Assembly: GCA_963802275.1 (NCBI GenBank)
Contig: CAWDIB010000004.1
Location: 868,001 to 932,000 of the forward strand
From: CAZMZW01 sp963802275
GTDB lineage: Bacteria > Chloroflexota > Anaerolineae > Anaerolineales > Anaerolineaceae
DNA length: 64,000 nucleotides
Reading direction: 5' to 3'
Within the stretch, counting starts at the first letter, position 1; every line of letters starts with the position of its first letter. The position numbers and the translations under genes are program-made. Below the pieces are notes generated by a model. It did no database searches, was not told the origin of the DNA, and saw only the letters and a list, made by a program, of their open reading frames with translations. Below, piece after piece: positions 54,107 through 63,414 of this stretch.

Positions 54107-54551
54107 ACGCAGCCAGCCTCAGCCGGTAACGGTCACCAGCCTGGAAAGGATCACCTCGGTGCTGGGCAACGGCGTCATTTGGAATGGAAAAATTAACGGC
54201 GAGGGCGGCGTGCGCATTGAAGGCAGCTTTGAGGGTGAAATTGCCCTGAAGGGACTGCTGGTGGTGGGCGAGACCGGCAAGGTGAATTGCGCCGATCTGC
54301 GCGCCAACACGGTCATCGTGGCGGGTGTGGTCAAAGGCAACATCACCGCTGAGAAGCTGGAGATCCGCGCCACCGGGCGGGTGTGGGGCGATGTGACCGT
54401 GGTGGCCTTTGCCAGCGAGGAGGGCGCATTCCTGCGCGGGCAGGTGAAGATGGAGGAAAAGCTGGACCTGAAGCTGGGGAACATTGCGGCAGAGGGGCAG
54501 GGTTTTGCGGAAGAAGAAGAACCTGAAATCAAAGTGGAAGAAAAGAAATAA
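54099..54551 (+). CDS. Bactofilin (polymer-forming cytoskeletal protein)
   Basis: 150 residues. The central beta-helix contains the bactofilin repeats: VLGNGVIWNGKINGEGGVRI, EGSFEGEI, GETGKVNCADLRANTVIV, GVVKGNITAEKLEIRATGRV and WGDVTV. A basic N-terminus (MFKRSQPQPV) and an acidic, disordered C-terminus (about residues 130-150) flank it. Bactofilins form filaments involved in cell shape and wall or polysaccharide assembly. Start is GTG 54099, eight bases inside the NeuD-like gene. Confidence 0.92.
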   Translation: MFKRSQPQPVTVTSLERITSVLGNGVIWNGKINGEGGVRIEGSFEGEIALKGLLVVGETGKVNCADLRANTVIVAGVVKGNITAEKLEIRATGRVWGDVTVVAFASEEGAFLRGQVKMEEKLDLKLGNIAAEGQGFAEEEEPEIKVEEKK

Positions 54552-54646
54552 GATTTTAAAGAACGGGGGAATTCTTTTTAGCAGGCTATCGTGATAGAGC
54601 AGAAATGATCACCTTTAGAATGGCGGCATGGTCATCGCCTGATTCA

Positions 54647-55963
54647 TCAGGATAGACGAATAATCCGGTCAAAATAATCACCGGCACCCTGGCACACACC
54701 AGAGAGGTGACGATTGATGTTTGCCCAGTAAAAATTCTTGCTGGTCTTCCAGGATTGCTGCATGGCGTCATGGACACAGCCGCAGCCGGCATGGTAAACC
54801 CCCAGGGTAATGCGCCACATGTCTTCATACGAGGCAACTTCGCGCGGTTCCTTTTTGGCGATATTGCGCACCAGCTGGGCGGATTGGAGGCAGCCGGCGT
54901 ACAACGTTTCCGCCAGCAGACGGTACTCAGCCAGGGTGCCGATTTCACTCAACAGCCGCCCGCGTAAGAATTTTTGTGCAGTGGTGGAGAGATACTGGTA
55001 ACCCTGGGAGCAATATGGCTCACTGTAGAAACTGGTGCATTTATCGTAGTAGAAGCCATAATTCCACTGCAAAGCCATATCCACACCCAGGTCAGTGAGC
55101 ATGCCGAGCCCATATTCATCCTTCTTTTCCCAGTGCGGCCAAAACTGTGACTCCTGGGCGATCAAACCTTTGAGCAGGCGGGTGGGAATATACGCCTGCC
55201 GGGCTGCCTGCAAAATGGCGGCGTTGTTTTCATTCTGCCAGCGTTCCACGCTGGTTTGTGCCAGGCTCTGGCCGCAGGCATCTGCCGAGCCGTTTGAAAG
55301 CAGTCCTTTGTTGAGGCAACTGGAAGCATCTACCAGCCCGCTCCAGATGAGCCGGCCAGCCAGGAGTGGGAATTTATATTTGGTTTGAAGCTGGATGGGA
55401 TCTTCCAGACGCTGCTGCCAGCCGTAACCCTCCGAGGCCAGGTCGGGGAAGGTATTCCAGACTGCCGCACAGCCGGGCGCTTCTGCTTCCCACTGTTTGC
55501 CGAGCAGCTCCACCAGATACTTGCCACCCACCCCATCGGTGAGCAGGCAGCGCATGAAAAAGCTGCGCTTTTCAGACGCCTGGCCGAGGGCATTGCTGGT
55601 CCAATAGGTGACCTGCAAGCCATCCTTGGTGGTGAGGGGAAGTTCCACGGTGTAGGACCAGCCTTGAAAGGTCCGTTCAGCAGCACCGAGGCGCACATGA
55701 ATGGTAGTACCGCTGGGACCACCGGTCTCAAATGGGAGGGAAAAAGTGAGTTTTGGCTTTTCAGCACAGCGCCCCCAAACCGGGCAATTGACCAACTGAA
55801 CGGCAAGCGGGGAAGTGGCAAGAAGTGGTTTGCCGAAAAACGAAGTATCGTCGACAGGCAAAACAGAACCCTGCAAAAGGAAAGAAATGACAAATCCCAT
55901 TACCCACAGGATTCTGGCCTTCTTATTCTGCATCAGCAGGTGTTTCTTCAACTCCAATTTCAT
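54647..55963 (-). CDS. Secreted lytic-transglycosylase-like protein
   Basis: 438 residues. A signal peptide (ARILWVMGFVISFLLQ) leads to an N-terminal beta-rich domain (about residues 50-150) and an SLT-like domain from about 250. RLLKGLIAQESQFWPHW carries the catalytic-type Glu of ES; then YGLGMLTDLGVDMALQW fits the GLMQ region, and ITLGVYHAGCGCVHDAM replaces the usual AYNAGPG. Predicted to cleave peptidoglycan outside the membrane. Several Cys pairs suggest disulfides. The start may be ATG 55963 or ATG 55933. Divergent from the FN3/LamG protein. Confidence 0.72.
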   Translation of the reverse strand: MKLELKKHLLMQNKKARILWVMGFVISFLLQGSVLPVDDTSFFGKPLLATSPLAVQLVNCPVWGRCAEKPKLTFSLPFETGGPSGTTIHVRLGAAERTFQGWSYTVELPLTTKDGLQVTYWTSNALGQASEKRSFFMRCLLTDGVGGKYLVELLGKQWEAEAPGCAAVWNTFPDLASEGYGWQQRLEDPIQLQTKYKFPLLAGRLIWSGLVDASSCLNKGLLSNGSADACGQSLAQTSVERWQNENNAAILQAARQAYIPTRLLKGLIAQESQFWPHWEKKDEYGLGMLTDLGVDMALQWNYGFYYDKCTSFYSEPYCSQGYQYLSTTAQKFLRGRLLSEIGTLAEYRLLAETLYAGCLQSAQLVRNIAKKEPREVASYEDMWRITLGVYHAGCGCVHDAMQQSWKTSKNFYWANINRHLSGVCQGAGDYFDRIIRLS

Positions 55964-56160
55964 TGCTATTCAGGACCAAGATAGGTTTTAATCGATTATC
56001 CCATATGTAAAGAATGCACGGGGTATGAATAATTAAAATCTCATGGCCACTTTTGTTGCATCTTGAAGTAAAGACTTTATAATGAGAATGATCTTGCGCT
56101 AAATCAAAGGGCTTTATTGTTGATGATTCATGGCCATTTGAGCTGGTGATAAACGTCTTC

Positions 56161-58593
56161 ATGAAAAGAACAACTCTCTCCATCACGGCCTTCGGGATCA
56201 GCATTCTCTCATTATTCTGCCTGGCATTTCTCACTACTTTGGGAATTGCAAATCCAGCCCTGCAATTAATATCACCTTACTCAGGGACCGAGCTAAAAAA
56301 GCAACAACCTTTTTTCCCCTGGGGAAATCAAACTGAAAGCCAGAGCTTTCAAAACCAAGTCTGCACAATGGCAATCAGCACATTTATTCCGGAAGAGGCA
56401 CATGTCCGCTCCAGTCAGCACGGCATGTCCACTGAAATTGCGGGTGTTAGATATGACTGGCGTGCCTGTATGTTCAATGAGAAAACAATGCCCGGTGGCT
56501 GGTTTGGGTTGAGCCCAGTGTGTGTGCTGACAATCTCGCCACCAATCCCTACCGCTCCTGCACCACTTTCGCCGGTAGCATTGTCTTTTACCAACGACCA
56601 AACACCCATCTTTTCCTGGGGCAGTGTGCCATACGGGAATTCGTACGATTTCGAGATCAGCACGGATGCCTCTTTCGCCAACCCGGTCAGCTCCACCCGT
56701 GTTGAAGCATCTGCTGAAAAGCAGATTGATTTCACGCCGAAAGAACCACTATCCCCGGACGGCTGGTATCACTGGCGTGTGAGGGCAAATAATACTGATG
56801 GAATATTCGGGGCTTGGAGTACAGCCATTAAATTCGCCGTGGATACCAATCCTCCGCCCAAGCCGGTACTGAAACTGCCCGTGGAGAATGCCGCCACACT
56901 CAGCACCCCCCTGTTCAGCTGGCAAAGCTCGGTGTGGGCCAATGCTTATCAATTTGAATACGCAACCGACATTGATTTTTCAGAAAGCAGTATCCAGCAT
57001 ACCTCCAAGATACTGACGGCTGCCAGCTACACCCCACCATCCATGCCGTTTGGCACACCCTGCTATTGGCATGTACGCGCCAGGGATGCTGCCGGCAACT
57101 GGAGCAGTTGGAGTGAATCCCGCAAGGTCACCCGGGCGGCATCGGTCATTTCCAACTTTGAGGGATTTACCAGCGGGTGGACGACGCAGGCAGGCGGCAA
57201 GTGGTCGATCTATAAAAATGCTTATTTTTTCAGCAGTGGTGCAGCGGGTAAATGGTCCTCAGTCCGTTTTGAGAGCACCCTCAGCCAGGTGGATTTCTCC
57301 GCGCGCGTGCTGCGCAGCGGTGGTGTTCTTAATACAGAGGGCAAAGCTTACTACCCGGCCTCTTACCTGGCGGTGCGCATGGGCGATAAGCTGGGTGACA
57401 ATAATGCCTGGCTGGCCGGTTACCTATTTGGTTATACCAACCAGGGAGTTTACTCAGTTTGGAAATTTAACTCGAACGGCAGTGCCAAAGTCCTGCAACC
57501 TTGGACAGAAACAAGCTTGCTGGCGATTGATGACTGGAATACTTTACGCGTGGCAGCCAGCGACTCGGCATTGAATTTTTATATCAATGGCGTGTTGGCC
57601 TGGACCAACAGCGATGGAGGTTTTAAAGACGGCAAGGTTGGCTTCAGTTTCTTCAATCATGCCAATCCATCCTCCAGCTTTTTTGTTGACTGGGCATCAC
57701 TATCTGAATTGAAAACCTTCCCTGCCATTGACAGCATCCCTGCCAGGCAGGCAGAACTCAACCAGTCCGCCTGGCAAAACAGCCAGGGACAGTCGCCCGC
57801 TTACAGTCAAGGCGAAGAGCTGACCCCCACCCCAACCCCCACACCTGTTCCCACCCACACACCAACACCTGAACCGCTGCCAACCGCGCAGCCCACATCC
57901 ACACCGGAAATCACCCCCACGCCGGAAAACACAACCACCCCGCAAGCCACCCCAACGGCTGAACAAACTGCAACACCACAAATCCTAATTCCCGCAAAGG
58001 TCAGCTTGATTTCCCCGCAGGGAGTCATCAAATCCGCCCTGCCGGCATACCGCTGGGAATCGGTTCGCGATGGGCAGGAATATCTGCTGCGGATCAGTAA
58101 TTCAGACGCAAAAATTATTTTTGAAAAATGGCAATCCGCCAAAGACATGTGTGGGAAAGATTTTTGTGAATCAACGCCCAGCCTGACTTTAACCGCAGGT
58201 AATTACACCTGGCAGGCGATGGCACGCAATCCAGCCGGCGAAGGTGATTGGAGTGAAGTGCTTGACTTTTCCGTAAGTGTCCCACCCAATCCGCCCGGAG
58301 CAGCCACACCGGTCAGCCCGAGCGGCAGCCTGCCCAACAAATTAAACACACCCATCTTTGCCTGGTCAGGTGTGCACGAAGCCAGCGCTTATCGGCTGGC
58401 CATCCGCAGGGCAGACGGCACATCCGTATTTGAGCAATGGGTGGGAGCGGATGAAGCATGCAGCGGCATCAAGTGCCAGGTAACACCCGCCCTCGCGCTG
58501 GCGCCGGGTGAGTATCAATGGCTGGTGCAAACACGCAATGATGGCGGCAACGGACTGGAGAGCAATCCGTTGGTTTTCAGCATTTTGCCTTAG
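56161..58593 (+). CDS. Large secreted FN3/LamG-like surface protein
   Basis: 810 residues from ATG 56161 (a longer frame back to 56146 would use GTG before the signal). A signal peptide (TLSITAFGISILSLFCL) is followed by two FN3-like repeats (about nt 56530-57130, with WYHWRVRANNTDG and CYWHVRARDAAG), a LamG/DUF1080-like beta-sandwich (57150-57715, GKVGFSFFNHANP), a Pro/Thr-rich linker (57832-57975), and two more homologous C-terminal repeats (57985-58280 and 58300-58590). The last two share a Cys pair (DMCGKDFC and EACSGIKC), and YTWQAMARN/YQWLVQTRN. It looks like a glycan-binding or adhesive wall protein. No enzyme motif is visible. Confidence 0.75.
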   Translation: MKRTTLSITAFGISILSLFCLAFLTTLGIANPALQLISPYSGTELKKQQPFFPWGNQTESQSFQNQVCTMAISTFIPEEAHVRSSQHGMSTEIAGVRYDWRACMFNEKTMPGGWFGLSPVCVLTISPPIPTAPAPLSPVALSFTNDQTPIFSWGSVPYGNSYDFEISTDASFANPVSSTRVEASAEKQIDFTPKEPLSPDGWYHWRVRANNTDGIFGAWSTAIKFAVDTNPPPKPVLKLPVENAATLSTPLFSWQSSVWANAYQFEYATDIDFSESSIQHTSKILTAASYTPPSMPFGTPCYWHVRARDAAGNWSSWSESRKVTRAASVISNFEGFTSGWTTQAGGKWSIYKNAYFFSSGAAGKWSSVRFESTLSQVDFSARVLRSGGVLNTEGKAYYPASYLAVRMGDKLGDNNAWLAGYLFGYTNQGVYSVWKFNSNGSAKVLQPWTETSLLAIDDWNTLRVAASDSALNFYINGVLAWTNSDGGFKDGKVGFSFFNHANPSSSFFVDWASLSELKTFPAIDSIPARQAELNQSAWQNSQGQSPAYSQGEELTPTPTPTPVPTHTPTPEPLPTAQPTSTPEITPTPENTTTPQATPTAEQTATPQILIPAKVSLISPQGVIKSALPAYRWESVRDGQEYLLRISNSDAKIIFEKWQSAKDMCGKDFCESTPSLTLTAGNYTWQAMARNPAGEGDWSEVLDFSVSVPPNPPGAATPVSPSGSLPNKLNTPIFAWSGVHEASAYRLAIRRADGTSVFEQWVGADEACSGIKCQVTPALALAPGEYQWLVQTRNDGGNGLESNPLVFSILP
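57832..57975 (+). repeat. Pro/Thr-rich linker repeat in the surface protein
   Basis: Degenerate tandem codons for Pro-Thr and Thr-Pro-Glu separate the LamG-like and C-terminal repeat domains. Such linkers are common in secreted proteins of this group and are often O-glycosylated. Low-complexity, no separate gene. Confidence 0.85.
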
Positions 58594-58796
58594 AGTACGA
58601 TCAAGACACCTGTCAACCAGGAATGACCAATCCGGGTAAGATGTTTTAGAGTAGCCAATTCCGGGTGATTGATCATCATCTTGTCCAGTGAGGTCCAACC
58701 CACTTTTAACATAACAGAAAAAGGACTAAAATCTAATTTCTTTTCGTAAAAGAGTCAAACCAATACAGGCGGGGAATGGATAGTAAAATAACAGGC

Positions 58797-59990
58797 ATGA
58801 CCAAACCACCTAAATTCCTGGTTCCCATGTCTTCTCCCGAGATCAATGACGCCGACCGCCAGGCAGTGCTGGATGTGCTGCATACCCCCATCCTCAGCAT
58901 GGGTGCACGCATCGAGCAGTTTGAACAGCAATTTATTGAATACACCGGATTGCGCAACGCCATTGGGGTCAATTCAGGCACTACCGGGCTGCATCTGTGT
59001 GTGCGCGCCGCGGGCATTGGTCCTGGCGACCTGGTGCTGACCACTCCTTTTTCGTTTGTTGCTTCCGCCAATGTACTGCTGTATGAGAACGCCATCCCAA
59101 TTTTCGTGGATGTGGATGAGCAGACCGGTAATATGGACATCCACCAAACCCGCCAGGCAGCTACAGACCTGATGGAAGGTGGCGAGAAAGCCCACCACTG
59201 GCTGCCGCGCAAGGGAGCCGGGTCGGAAGGCAGGTTGAAAGCTCTTTTGGGCGTGGATGTCTTTGGCCAGCCGGCTGACCTGGATAACCTGCAAAAGATT
59301 TGCAAAGATCAAAAAATTAAATTTATTGAGGATTCCTGTGAAGCGCTGGGGGCTGAATACAAAGGGCGCAAAGCCGGAACCGGCGGAGATTACGGAGTAT
59401 TTGCTTTTTACCCCAACAAACAAATCACCACCGGAGAGGGCGGCATGGTGGTCACCGATGATGACCAGGCAGCTGAAATGATGCGCTCGCTGCGCAACCA
59501 GGGGCGCGCGGTGGGGGATACCTGGCTGCAGCATACCTACCTGGGTTACAACTACCGCATGGATGAGATGAGTGCCGCGCTGGGTATCGAGCAATTTAAA
59601 CGGCTGGATGACCTCATCCATAAGCGCCAGCAAGTGGCGGATGCCTATCAGGAACGACTGAGTGAAATCCCCGGTGTACAGGTGCCCTGCCTGGCCCCCG
59701 AGACCACCAGGGTAAGCTGGTTTGTCTATGTTGTGCATTTTGCAGATGGATTGGACCGGGACAGGATTGCCGCCTGCCTTGAGCAGGAAGGCATTCCGGT
59801 AAGGCCATATTTCCTGCCCATTCATTTGCAGCCCTACATGGTTGAACGTTTCGATTTTCAAGAAGGTGATTTCCCCATCACAGAGAAGTTGGGTAAAAAC
59901 GGGCTGGCTTTACCCTTTTCAAGCGTGATGAGTGAAGACCAGGTAGACCTGGTTTGTCAGAAGGTACGTCAGTGCATCCTGGCGCAATGA
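58797..59990 (+). CDS. DegT/DnrJ/EryC1/StrS-family aminotransferase
   Basis: 397 residues from ATG 58797 (an ATG at 58776 is the alternative). PLP-dependent sugar aminotransferase or dehydratase family: NSGTTGLHLCVRAAGIGPGD gives the phosphate-binding loop, DVFGQPADL and EDSCEALGAEY carry the cofactor Asp and neighbours, and GVFAFYPNKQITTGEGGMVV holds the Schiff-base lysine. It makes an amino-sugar nucleotide, probably for the glycan locus or NeuD-like acetylation. TAAAAT at 58784-58789 lies seven bases before the ATG. The 21-residue insertion KAHHWLPRKGAGSEGR-like after residue 115 is slightly longer than average. Confidence 0.93.
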   Translation: MTKPPKFLVPMSSPEINDADRQAVLDVLHTPILSMGARIEQFEQQFIEYTGLRNAIGVNSGTTGLHLCVRAAGIGPGDLVLTTPFSFVASANVLLYENAIPIFVDVDEQTGNMDIHQTRQAATDLMEGGEKAHHWLPRKGAGSEGRLKALLGVDVFGQPADLDNLQKICKDQKIKFIEDSCEALGAEYKGRKAGTGGDYGVFAFYPNKQITTGEGGMVVTDDDQAAEMMRSLRNQGRAVGDTWLQHTYLGYNYRMDEMSAALGIEQFKRLDDLIHKRQQVADAYQERLSEIPGVQVPCLAPETTRVSWFVYVVHFADGLDRDRIAACLEQEGIPVRPYFLPIHLQPYMVERFDFQEGDFPITEKLGKNGLALPFSSVMSEDQVDLVCQKVRQCILAQ

Positions 59991-60011
59991 TGGCTCCTCC
60001 CAATTCGGTGC

Positions 60012-60911
60012 ATGAACGGTCAAATGATCTTTTCTCCGCCTAAACGCAAGGGCACTTTCCTCTATATGGGTTTGACTCTGCTGCTGCTAGGAGCAAGTGG
60101 GGCCATGTTGATCTTTGCGCTGGACCAGCAAGGTAGCGGATTCTTCATCCTGGCATTGGTGGGCGCCATTCTTCTGCTGGTGCCCATCCCTTTCATTCTT
60201 TATTCCCTGTATTCTTTATCAAGGGCAAGGTATGAGTTGAGCCGCGAGGGCTTAAAAATCCGCTGGGGACTGCGCAGTGTGGACATCCCCATGCCGGATA
60301 TCGACTGGGTACGCACAGCAGAAGCCCTCCAAAAAAAACCGCCCCTGCCGGCCTGGAGTTTCAGCGGGGTTATACGCGGGATTATCAACCGTCCTGAATT
60401 CGGAGAAGTGGAATACCTGGCTTCCGACCAGCGCCGGTTGCTTTTGGTGGGGACGAGAAAAAAAACCTATGCCATTACACCAGAAGATACCAATGCTTTT
60501 CTAAAAGCATTTCAATCGGTTTTCGAACTTGGATCCATTGCGCCCTTGGAGGCAAGTTCAATACAAGCGGGAACTTTTTTTTCTTCTGTTTTCAAAGACC
60601 GCCTAGCAAGAGTCTTTATCCTGCTCGATATCTTCTTGCTGGCAGCGTTGCTAATCACCACCACCATCCTCATCTCTTCCCGTCAGACGGTTATCTTTGG
60701 TTACCAGGCGATTGACATCCAAAGTGAACCCGCTCCCTCCAACCGGTTGCTATTGTTGCCTACGTTAAACTTCTTTTCGCTGGTCCCGGTTTTTACGGCT
60801 GGTTTTTTCTTTTTTCGCAGCCAAAAAACACGGCAACTTTCATACCTTACCCTTGCCAGCGGATTTATCACCCCGATCCTATTTTTCATTGCCCTGTTAT
60901 TCATCCAATGA
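60012..60911 (+). CDS. Membrane protein with bacterial PH-like domain
   Basis: 299 residues. Two N-terminal TM helices are followed by a bPH-type domain (RYELSREGLKIRWGLRSVDI, then VEYLASDQRRLLLVGTRK and YAITPEDTNAFLKAFQ). Two more TM helices end the protein. The EYLAS...LLV...Y.ITPED pattern is that of bacterial PH-domain (YdbT/DUF304-like) membrane proteins of unknown function. It follows the aminotransferase gene by 21 bp on the same strand. Confidence 0.75.
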   Translation: MNGQMIFSPPKRKGTFLYMGLTLLLLGASGAMLIFALDQQGSGFFILALVGAILLLVPIPFILYSLYSLSRARYELSREGLKIRWGLRSVDIPMPDIDWVRTAEALQKKPPLPAWSFSGVIRGIINRPEFGEVEYLASDQRRLLLVGTRKKTYAITPEDTNAFLKAFQSVFELGSIAPLEASSIQAGTFFSSVFKDRLARVFILLDIFLLAALLITTTILISSRQTVIFGYQAIDIQSEPAPSNRLLLLPTLNFFSLVPVFTAGFFFFRSQKTRQLSYLTLASGFITPILFFIALLFIQ

Positions 60912-61062
60912 TAAAAAGAGAAAACAAAGAGGAAGAATATCAGCCAAAGAAATATCATGTAACCAGACTGAACTCCAGCAAAATGACTACAATTACCGGG
61001 AAAATAATTTTCTCTTCTATAATTAGTCATATCCGAATAATAATCATCTTTCAGGAAAAGCC

Positions 61063-62616
61063 ATGACCCAAGAAGATCCCCGAATTGAAAAATTGCGCGA
61101 GATGCGTGCCAAAGCCCGGCAGGGCGGCGGGGAAAGCCGCATTGCCAAACAACATGAGAAAGGCAAGCTGACCGCCCGCGAGCGGTTGGATGAGCTTTTC
61201 GACCCGGGTACCTTCCAGGAAATGGAAGCGTTTATCACCCGAAGGGATGACCTGAGCAACGAATCGCAGGAAACCTACCTGGGCGATGGCGTGATTACCG
61301 GTTACGGCCAGGTCAACGGGCGGACGGTATTCGCTTATGCCCAGGATTTCACTATAATGGGCGGGGCACTGGGAGAAATGCAAAGCCACAAAATCTGCAG
61401 GATCATGGACCTGGCTGCCCAGAACGGCGCCCCCATCATCGGGATGATCGATTCCGGCGGAGCGCGCATCCAGGAGGGCGTGCGCAGCCTGGGAGGGTAC
61501 GCGAGTATTTTCAAACGAAACTCGCTTTATTCGGGCGTCATACCACAAATCAGCCTGATCCTGGGTCCCTGCGCCGGTGGAGCGGCTTATTCACCAGCTT
61601 TGACCGATTTGATCATCATGGTGGAAAAACAATCCTACATGTTCCTGACTGGACCGGATGTAATCAAGTCCGTTACCGGTGAAATCGTCGATTTTGAAAA
61701 CCTGGGCGGAGCAGCAATTCACTTAGCCACCAGCGGAACCGCCCACCTGACCGCCAAGAACGAAACGGATGCGCTGGCGCTGTGCCGCAATGTGCTCAGC
61801 TTCCTGCCAAATAACAATGTGGAAAATCCGCCGGTCATCGCGCCCGCCGATGACCCGATGCGCATGGATCAGGACTTGAACAAGATCATCCCGATGGATG
61901 CAAGCATGCCATACAGCATGCATGAGATCATCCTGCGCGTGGTGGATCGAAGCTCTTTTTTAGAATTGCAAAGCAGCTTTGCCCAGAACGCCATCGTGGG
62001 ATTGGCGCGCATGAACGGCAGTACAGTGGGCATCGTCGCCCAGGAACCATCGGTGATCGCAGGGGTGATCGACATTGATGCAGCCGACAAGATCTTCCGT
62101 TTTGTGCGCCTGTGCGATTGTTTCAATATCCCGCTGGTCACCTTTGTGGATAGTCCGGGCTTTCTGCCAGGGGTCAACCAGGAGCACCGCGGCATCATAC
62201 GCCATGGAGCCAAAGTGTTATTTGCCTACTCGGACGCCACCGTACCCAAAGTGAGCATTGTCACCCGCAAAGCCTACGGCGGCGCCTACGTGGTGATGAG
62301 CAGCAAATACCTTGGTACCGACATGACCTACGCCTGGCCAAGCGCTGAGATCGCTGTAATGGGGCCGGAAGGTGCCACCAATATTCTTTATCGCCGGCAG
62401 ATTGAAGAAGCCAAAGACAAGGAAGCTGCCAGAAAAGCATTCACCGACCAGTTCCGCGAACAATTTCTCAATCCATATGCCGCAGCGCAGGCAGGATATA
62501 TTGACGAGGTCATCGAACCATGCGAAACGCGGATGAAGGTGATCGCCGCCCTCAGCGCTTTGCGCGAGAAACAAATCAACACCCCAAGCCGCAAGCACGG
62601 CAATATCCCGGTTTAA
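61063..62616 (+). CDS. mmdA: Methylmalonyl-CoA-type decarboxylase alpha subunit (acyl-CoA carboxyltransferase)
   Basis: 517 residues, the usual MmdA/PCC-beta length. Two crotonase-fold carboxyltransferase halves carry the family landmarks GGGESRIAKQHEKGKLTARE, RDDLSNESQETYLGDGVITGYG, GAPIIGMIDSGGARIQEGV, GPCAGGAAYSPALTDL, FVDSPGFLPGVNQEHRGIIR, KAYGGAYVVMSSKYLG and AEIAVMGPEGATNIL. In the complex it transfers CO2 from methylmalonyl-CoA (or a similar acyl-CoA) to biotin. AGGAA precedes the ATG, and TATAAT lies at 61018-61023. First gene of a four-gene operon with OadG-like, biotin carrier and beta subunits; that context argues for a Na+-pumping decarboxylase rather than propionyl-CoA carboxylase. 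Confidence 0.95.
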   Translation: MTQEDPRIEKLREMRAKARQGGGESRIAKQHEKGKLTARERLDELFDPGTFQEMEAFITRRDDLSNESQETYLGDGVITGYGQVNGRTVFAYAQDFTIMGGALGEMQSHKICRIMDLAAQNGAPIIGMIDSGGARIQEGVRSLGGYASIFKRNSLYSGVIPQISLILGPCAGGAAYSPALTDLIIMVEKQSYMFLTGPDVIKSVTGEIVDFENLGGAAIHLATSGTAHLTAKNETDALALCRNVLSFLPNNNVENPPVIAPADDPMRMDQDLNKIIPMDASMPYSMHEIILRVVDRSSFLELQSSFAQNAIVGLARMNGSTVGIVAQEPSVIAGVIDIDAADKIFRFVRLCDCFNIPLVTFVDSPGFLPGVNQEHRGIIRHGAKVLFAYSDATVPKVSIVTRKAYGGAYVVMSSKYLGTDMTYAWPSAEIAVMGPEGATNILYRRQIEEAKDKEAARKAFTDQFREQFLNPYAAAQAGYIDEVIEPCETRMKVIAALSALREKQINTPSRKHGNIPV

Positions 62617-62617
62617 A

Positions 62618-62956
62618 ATGGCCAACCTGCAAACCGCGCTTCAGATCACTTTGTATGGGATGGGGCTGGTCTTCATTGGCATTCTCTTGCTATGGGGCAT
62701 GATGGTATTAATGGTCTGGGTTTTCTCCGACCACAAGAAAATCGGGAAAAAGGATGCTTTCCAAACCGATGCCACCAGTGATTTGGATAACAAGAGACTG
62801 GCTGTTGCCATTGCTACGGCCACTGCCATCGAAATGCACAACACATCCATCTTGTATTCCACCCACAAGGAACGGGAAAGTATCAGTGCCTGGCAGGCAG
62901 CCCATCGCAGCCAGCGCATGAACCAAAATCGTACGCTTTCCTCCAGAAAACAATAA
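62618..62956 (+). CDS. OadG-like small membrane subunit of a Na+-pumping decarboxylase
   Basis: 112 residues. One N-terminal TM helix (LYGMGLVFIGILLLWGMMVLMVW) is followed by a short polar region rich in charged residues and a tail (WQAAHRSQRMNQNR). OadG-type gamma subunits anchor the alpha subunit and the biotin carrier to the membrane beta subunit. It lies one base after mmdA and 11 bases before the carrier gene, so the three are translated together. Family assignment rests on size, topology and position. Confidence 0.75.
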   Translation: MANLQTALQITLYGMGLVFIGILLLWGMMVLMVWVFSDHKKIGKKDAFQTDATSDLDNKRLAVAIATATAIEMHNTSILYSTHKERESISAWQAAHRSQRMNQNRTLSSRKQ

Positions 62957-62967
62957 AGGCATCATTT

Positions 62968-63402
62968 ATGAAAATTCACGTAAAAATTCAAAACAAAACC
63001 TACGTGGTCCGTATTGGCGACATCCATGCCCGGCCGATCCAGGCCACAGTGGATGGAGAAACCTATGAGGTTTGGCCGGAGGAGATGACCCTGCCGGCAC
63101 AGGATTATCAGCCACCGTCCGCCAGACCGGAAAAATTGGGCAATCAAACCGCCATTGAAGAACCAACCTCCTCCACTGAAGAGCTTGTCAAACAGGTCAA
63201 TGCTCCCATACCAGGAACCATCATTTCCATTCACGTTTCTGAAGGAGACCAGGTTGAATATGGGCAGGAATTGTGCATCCTGGAAGCGATGAAAATGAAA
63301 AACAGCATCCGCTCCGGCCGCGCCGGTAAAATCGCCAGGGTGATGGTAAAGGAAGGCGATTCGGTAAAACACAGCCAGGTGCTGATGAAATATGATGACT
63401 AA
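62968..63402 (+). CDS. Biotin carrier protein of the decarboxylase
   Basis: 144 residues. The C-terminal half is a biotinyl domain with the modified lysine K109 in LEAMKMKNSI, in the usual position (NAPIPGTIISIHVSEGDQVE before it, VMVKEGDSVKHSQVLM after). The N-terminal 75 residues are a linker with a short beta-rich start. Carries CO2 from the carboxyltransferase to the membrane beta subunit. Follows the OadG-like gene by 11 bases. Confidence 0.95.
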   Translation: MKIHVKIQNKTYVVRIGDIHARPIQATVDGETYEVWPEEMTLPAQDYQPPSARPEKLGNQTAIEEPTSSTEELVKQVNAPIPGTIISIHVSEGDQVEYGQELCILEAMKMKNSIRSGRAGKIARVMVKEGDSVKHSQVLMKYDD

Positions 63403-63414
63403 AGGCTGGTGTGC

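Noticed and set aside
54586..54650. C-terminal extension of the transglycosylase-like protein in another frame
   Set aside because: The end after FDRIIRLS looks complete and the alternative tail has no recognisable homology.
57832..57975. CRISPR-like or satellite repeat
   Set aside because: It is a Pro/Thr codon repeat inside an open reading frame with no spacers.
58974..59861. 295-codon minus-strand frame opposite the DegT aminotransferase
   Set aside because: Antisense shadow of a protein with clear PLP motifs.
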